Below, piece by piece: positions 38,621 through 41,252 of a DNA stretch of 41,252 bases. How positions within the stretch are numbered: the first letter of the stretch is position 1; each line of letters starts with the position of its first letter. The DNA lies in the IMG/VR virus record IMGVR_UViG_3300023109_000045, positions 1 through 41,252 of that record; one strand, given 5' to 3'. The stretch is from a virus. The position numbers and the translations under genes were made by a program. Under the pieces are notes generated by a model. The model was not told the origin of the DNA, did not search any database, and was given only the letters and a program-made list of their open reading frames with translations.

Positions 38621-39282
38621 GTGTAAGACTTATTTCATATTCACAAACAACGGAGAATCTACATGTCGGTAACGATATACAGGAACTCGTGGCGTATTGC
38701 GCCCGTGTCTCCAATCCCTCAAACCAAATTAACGAAGAGACCTCGGCAAAATTGCTACGTTATCTTGCACAACACAAACATTGGTCGCCTTTCGAAATGG
38801 TGTCTGCTTGCTTAGAGATCGAAACAACTCGCGATATTGCAAGGCAAATTTTACGCCATCGTTCATTTTCATTCCAAGAGTTTAGCCAAAGGTATGCTAA
38901 TCCAGTAGAAGATTTAGAATTTGTTCGGAGAGGTGCAAGATTGCAAGATCCTAAGAATCGACAAAATTCTATTGATGCAGCTGATATTCAAACACAAGAC
39001 ATGTGGGATATGAAGCAACAAGAAGTTATTGCTAAATCTAAAGAAGTTTATAACTGGGCAATCGAACAAGGGATTGCAAAAGAACAAGCGAGGTCGGTAT
39101 TACCCGAAGGCCTGACGATGTCTCGCTTATATGTTAATGGTACCTTACGATCGTGGATTCATTTCATTGATCTTAGGTCAGGCAACGGTACACAACGAGA
39201 ACACATGGCAATTGCTCAAGCATGCGCCAAAGCAATTTCGCAGGTGTTCCCTACAATTGAGGAGTTTGCTAATGGAGATTAA
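38617..39282 (+). CDS. thyX: Flavin-dependent thymidylate synthase ThyX
   Basis: The 221-residue protein has the ThyX signature RHRSFSFQEFSQRY (80-93), which binds FAD and dUMP, and later ARSVLPEGLTM and LRSWIHFIDLRS typical of the family. It makes dTMP from dUMP using methylene-tetrahydrofolate and NADPH. T4 has the unrelated Td enzyme; ThyX is common in marine phages. With dCMP deaminase and the gp42-like protein it divides the dCMP pool between thymidine and hydroxymethylcytosine. Its end overlaps the next start. Confidence 0.96.
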   Translation: MSVRLISYSQTTENLHVGNDIQELVAYCARVSNPSNQINEETSAKLLRYLAQHKHWSPFEMVSACLEIETTRDIARQILRHRSFSFQEFSQRYANPVEDLEFVRRGARLQDPKNRQNSIDAADIQTQDMWDMKQQEVIAKSKEVYNWAIEQGIAKEQARSVLPEGLTMSRLYVNGTLRSWIHFIDLRSGNGTQREHMAIAQACAKAISQVFPTIEEFANGD

Positions 39283-39661
39283 TTATACTGGTGCTGGAGT
39301 AGAAGACGAATATCGTCAAATCAGATTTAACTTTGACCAAAATTTAGAAAATAATACAACATATCTAAATAATGTTAATATTGCATATGATCCACCAGTG
39401 GATTACGCTTTTAACGAAGGTGAACTTCTAAAAGAAATTAAAGCCTATATCGATACAACGTACGATGCTCACTACTCGCAAGGTAAATATCAAGCAACAC
39501 AAATCATTGAAGATTGTGGCCACGGTATGGGATTTGCTTTAGGTAATGTACTTAAGTACTGTCAGCGTTATGGAAAAAAAGAAGGCCTGAATAGAGCAGA
39601 CCTTCTTAAAGTAGTACATTATGGAATTATAGCATTAGCTATGCATGATAGAAAAGACTAG
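39272..39661 (+). CDS. DUF3310-like phage protein
   Basis: I start this 129-residue protein at ATG 39272, where GAGGAG lies 7 nt upstream; the longer in-frame reading runs inside thyX. The second half, HYSQGKYQATQIIED followed by GFALGNVLKYCQRYGKKEG and ADLLKVVHYGI, resembles DUF3310 (the HY...GNxxKYxxRxxKK...DLxK pattern), a small helical family often placed near nucleotide genes. Its molecular role is unknown. The stop overlaps the stop of the minus-strand gene in CTAG, and no terminator is visible between them. Confidence 0.7.
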   Translation: MEINYTGAGVEDEYRQIRFNFDQNLENNTTYLNNVNIAYDPPVDYAFNEGELLKEIKAYIDTTYDAHYSQGKYQATQIIEDCGHGMGFALGNVLKYCQRYGKKEGLNRADLLKVVHYGIIALAMHDRKD

Positions 39662-40203
39662 CGATTAGCTAAAGGATTATCTAAACTCTTTTGTAGTTTT
39701 ATATCGAGATTCTTTTCAAGGTTACCTAACTCTCTTTTAACGTAACCTTCCATGCCTGACACTTTGTCATTAAAACGATTAGATGCATCGTCAATCATAA
39801 TACGAGCATCTTTTTTAGTTCTATCCATAAGAGCCTGTGCTTCATCTTCTACCTTATCGATATCGTTTTCGACTTTGTCTAGTATTTTTTCCATACGAAC
39901 TAAGTCACCGCGTAAATCATGTTTTGCATCACGCATGAAATCAACCTGTTCGCCAATCGCATCTTTGATAATACCTACTTCTTCTCTGGTCATGACCATT
40001 TCTTCTTTGATAAGTGCAAGGTTCTTATCAAACTCTGATAGATCTGGTGCTACATAGTTTGTAATTTGTTCTTTCATATCCATATAATCTTTGTAGAACT
40101 CAAAGCCTCCCCACAGTCCACCGCCTAGTGTACCGATGAGTGGCAAGACTAATAGGAGCTTACTGCCACCTAACTTGATTCCACCGTATTCTATTTCAGC
40201 CAT
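39658..40203 (-). CDS. Membrane-anchored coiled-coil protein
   Basis: The 181-residue protein starts MAEIEYGGIKLGGSKLLLVL and has one N-terminal hydrophobic segment, KLLLVLPLIGTLGGGLWGGF, with the rest (from about residue 40) a long charged coiled coil. The AGGAG site overlaps the stop of the preceding minus-strand gene, 10 nt away, so they form one leftward operon. Similar small anchored coiled-coil proteins accompany structural genes in marine T4-like phages, as far as I recall. I see no catalytic motif; a virion or membrane-associated spacer is plausible. Confidence 0.75.
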   Translation of the reverse strand: MAEIEYGGIKLGGSKLLLVLPLIGTLGGGLWGGFEFYKDYMDMKEQITNYVAPDLSEFDKNLALIKEEMVMTREEVGIIKDAIGEQVDFMRDAKHDLRGDLVRMEKILDKVENDIDKVEDEAQALMDRTKKDARIMIDDASNRFNDKVSGMEGYVKRELGNLEKNLDIKLQKSLDNPLANR

Positions 40204-40213
40204 TTATTTGCTC

Positions 40214-41252
40214 CTAATTGAAATTGTATTGTGAATCTTCCATCGCACCAAATTTTGGATCATTGAGGAACCATCTAGAAAACTGATGATCTACTACTGA
40301 TTGAGGTGGATAAAAATTAACTTGGTTTAGTTTTTTTGTTGTGTATACGTCTTTGAAGTCAGGCACAAAACTAATCAATGCTAAAACTCTTCTTTGAATA
40401 TCAAGTGACTGCTCAAGTGTTATAGCTTTTTCTAATTCTAATGTAGCTTCTACTGCTTTTTGTGCTATGAGTAGTCGCATCTTGTCCCGCCTAGAAGTAT
40501 TCTTGTTAGGTACGACTTTCCGTTTGTCTGCTTTTCCCTTGGTTCCGACCATTCCGTCGGGCCTATTACTATTATCGGAGACTTGTACTTCATCTTCGAG
40601 TGAGGACTCTGACTTCCCTTCTTTGGAATTCGATTCTTGTTCCAGTTGCGCGATTTCTGCTTCAATGTCGTCCTCCATATTCTTTCCTCCACCACCATTA
40701 CGAGGATCTTCTGCATCAACATCATTTGTTGATTCTTCTAGTTGACTAATTTCATTCTCAATATCATCTTCTAAATTTAATTCACCATCAGCACTTTCAC
40801 CTTCAGCTTCTAATGCTGCAATTTCTGCTTCAATGTCATCTTCGAGTACTTGAAATTCGTCTCCAAACGCAGGTATGTTACCTTCTTCTTGAACATTTTC
40901 GTCTACATATTCAAATTCAAAAATAGGAATTTCTGCAGAGTAAATAGGTTCACTGTATTCTTGTTCTAAAACATTTTCTACTATTGGATCGTATATTTCA
41001 ACTGCATCGTTGTCCATAGAAAAATCTACAAATCCAATACACTGATCACTATATTGTGCATCCATAGAACATTGTTCATCAAAGTATGCGTCTGCATATC
41101 CAGAACATCCCGGATCGTATAAAGGATCTAAATTACAATTTGCGATATAATAGTCTGGGCAGCTTGGATCACTTGCAGGATTTTGATTGCAAATTAAATT
41201 TTGATTTGCAGTTGAGTATCCTTGACAGCTAGGATCAAATAGTGGGTTAGCA
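40214..41252 (-). CDS. Cys-rich repeat protein, C-terminal part (truncated at window end)
   Basis: The frame is open from the window edge, so the gene starts outside; the first internal ATG at 41065 is not the real start. The visible N-terminal part has Cys-rich repeats of the type NPLFDPSCQGYSTA, ASDPSCPD and DPLYDPGCSGYADAYFDEQC, known from large structural proteins of marine T4-like phages. Then follow three acidic repeats, LEDDIEAEIAALE, LEDDIENEISQLE and MEDDIEAEIAQLE, with a fourth degraded copy. The C-terminus is globular-looking (FYPPQSVVDHQFSRWFLNDP). A virion or tail protein is likely. Confidence 0.7.
   Translation of the reverse strand, partial: ANPLFDPSCQGYSTANQNLICNQNPASDPSCPDYYIANCNLDPLYDPGCSGYADAYFDEQCSMDAQYSDQCIGFVDFSMDNDAVEIYDPIVENVLEQEYSEPIYSAEIPIFEFEYVDENVQEEGNIPAFGDEFQVLEDDIEAEIAALEAEGESADGELNLEDDIENEISQLEESTNDVDAEDPRNGGGGKNMEDDIEAEIAQLEQESNSKEGKSESSLEDEVQVSDNSNRPDGMVGTKGKADKRKVVPNKNTSRRDKMRLLIAQKAVEATLELEKAITLEQSLDIQRRVLALISFVPDFKDVYTTKKLNQVNFYPPQSVVDHQFSRWFLNDPKFGAMEDSQYNFN

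Noticed and set aside
40467-40745. Plus-strand open frame opposite the acidic-repeat gene
   Set aside because: Ser-rich composition is what the Asp/Glu repeats give when read in reverse.
1-41252. tRNA genes, CRISPR arrays, insertion sequences, integrase or attachment sites
   Set aside because: No cloverleaf-like intergenic stretch, spaced repeat array or transposase/integrase motif was seen. Gaps between genes are all under about 165 nt.

Overview
The window is a contiguous piece of a T4-like myovirus genome (T4 superfamily), visibly AT-rich and almost gapless, with many ATGA, TAATG and TTGA start/stop overlaps. Gene content and order match the marine T4-like lineages (cyanophage/pelagiphage-type: gp15-16-17-18-19-20-67-68-21-22-23-3-uvsY-uvsW-55-47-46-45-44-62-regA-hsp20-43). 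No photosynthesis gene is present in the window, so a cyanobacterial or a heterotrophic Gram-negative marine host cannot be separated from this sequence.

Layout. 1-11.2 kb, plus strand: neck and tail-completion proteins, terminase, sheath, tube, portal, core, protease, scaffold and capsid, with T4-type late promoters (TATAAATA or close variants) before gp18, gp20, gp67 and gp3. 11.3-18.4 kb: gp3, an SGNH-hydrolase-like protein, UvsY, UvsW, an Sm-like protein, the late sigma factor gp55 and the gp47/gp46 nuclease. 18.4-25 kb: clamp, clamp loader, RegA, Hsp20, several very small proteins and DNA polymerase gp43. 25-30 kb: a MazG-like protein, a primase-like protein, a PD-(D/E)XK nuclease-like protein, small proteins, two cupins, a cytidylyltransferase-like protein, a T4 gp42-like dCMP hydroxymethylase and dCMP deaminase. 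30-34.8 kb: a T4 alpha-glucosyltransferase homologue, a UDP-glucuronate-epimerase-like protein, a short UDP-glucose-dehydrogenase-like protein, a C5-cytosine-methyltransferase-like protein and a SAM methyltransferase. 34.9-39.7 kb: UvsX, a kinase/nucleotidyltransferase pair, gp41 helicase, ThyX and a DUF3310-like protein. 39.7-41.25 kb, minus strand: a membrane-anchored coiled-coil protein and the C-terminal part of a Cys-rich repeat protein.

How it works together. Replication, recombination and nucleotide genes sit behind a family of nearly identical host-type promoters (TGTACA, 17 nt, TATAAT with TG at the extended -10). Structural genes sit behind late promoters read by gp55. The hydroxymethylase and AGT homologues imply 5-hydroxymethylcytosine DNA that is then glycosylated. 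The adjacent dehydrogenase and epimerase suggest that the sugar donor may be a uronate rather than plain UDP-glucose.

Main points to follow up: (1) the hmC plus glycosyltransferase plus UDP-uronate cluster; (2) clamp-binding-like C-terminal tails shared by polymerase, AGT homologue, C5-MTase-like protein and perhaps gp55; (3) a ROSE-like RNA thermometer candidate on hsp20; (4) a minus-strand member of the promoter family facing back into the uvsW region; (5) a gp43 promoter whose predicted start site coincides with the start codon; (6) four genes of 41-75 codons that simple ORF thresholds miss or mis-start.
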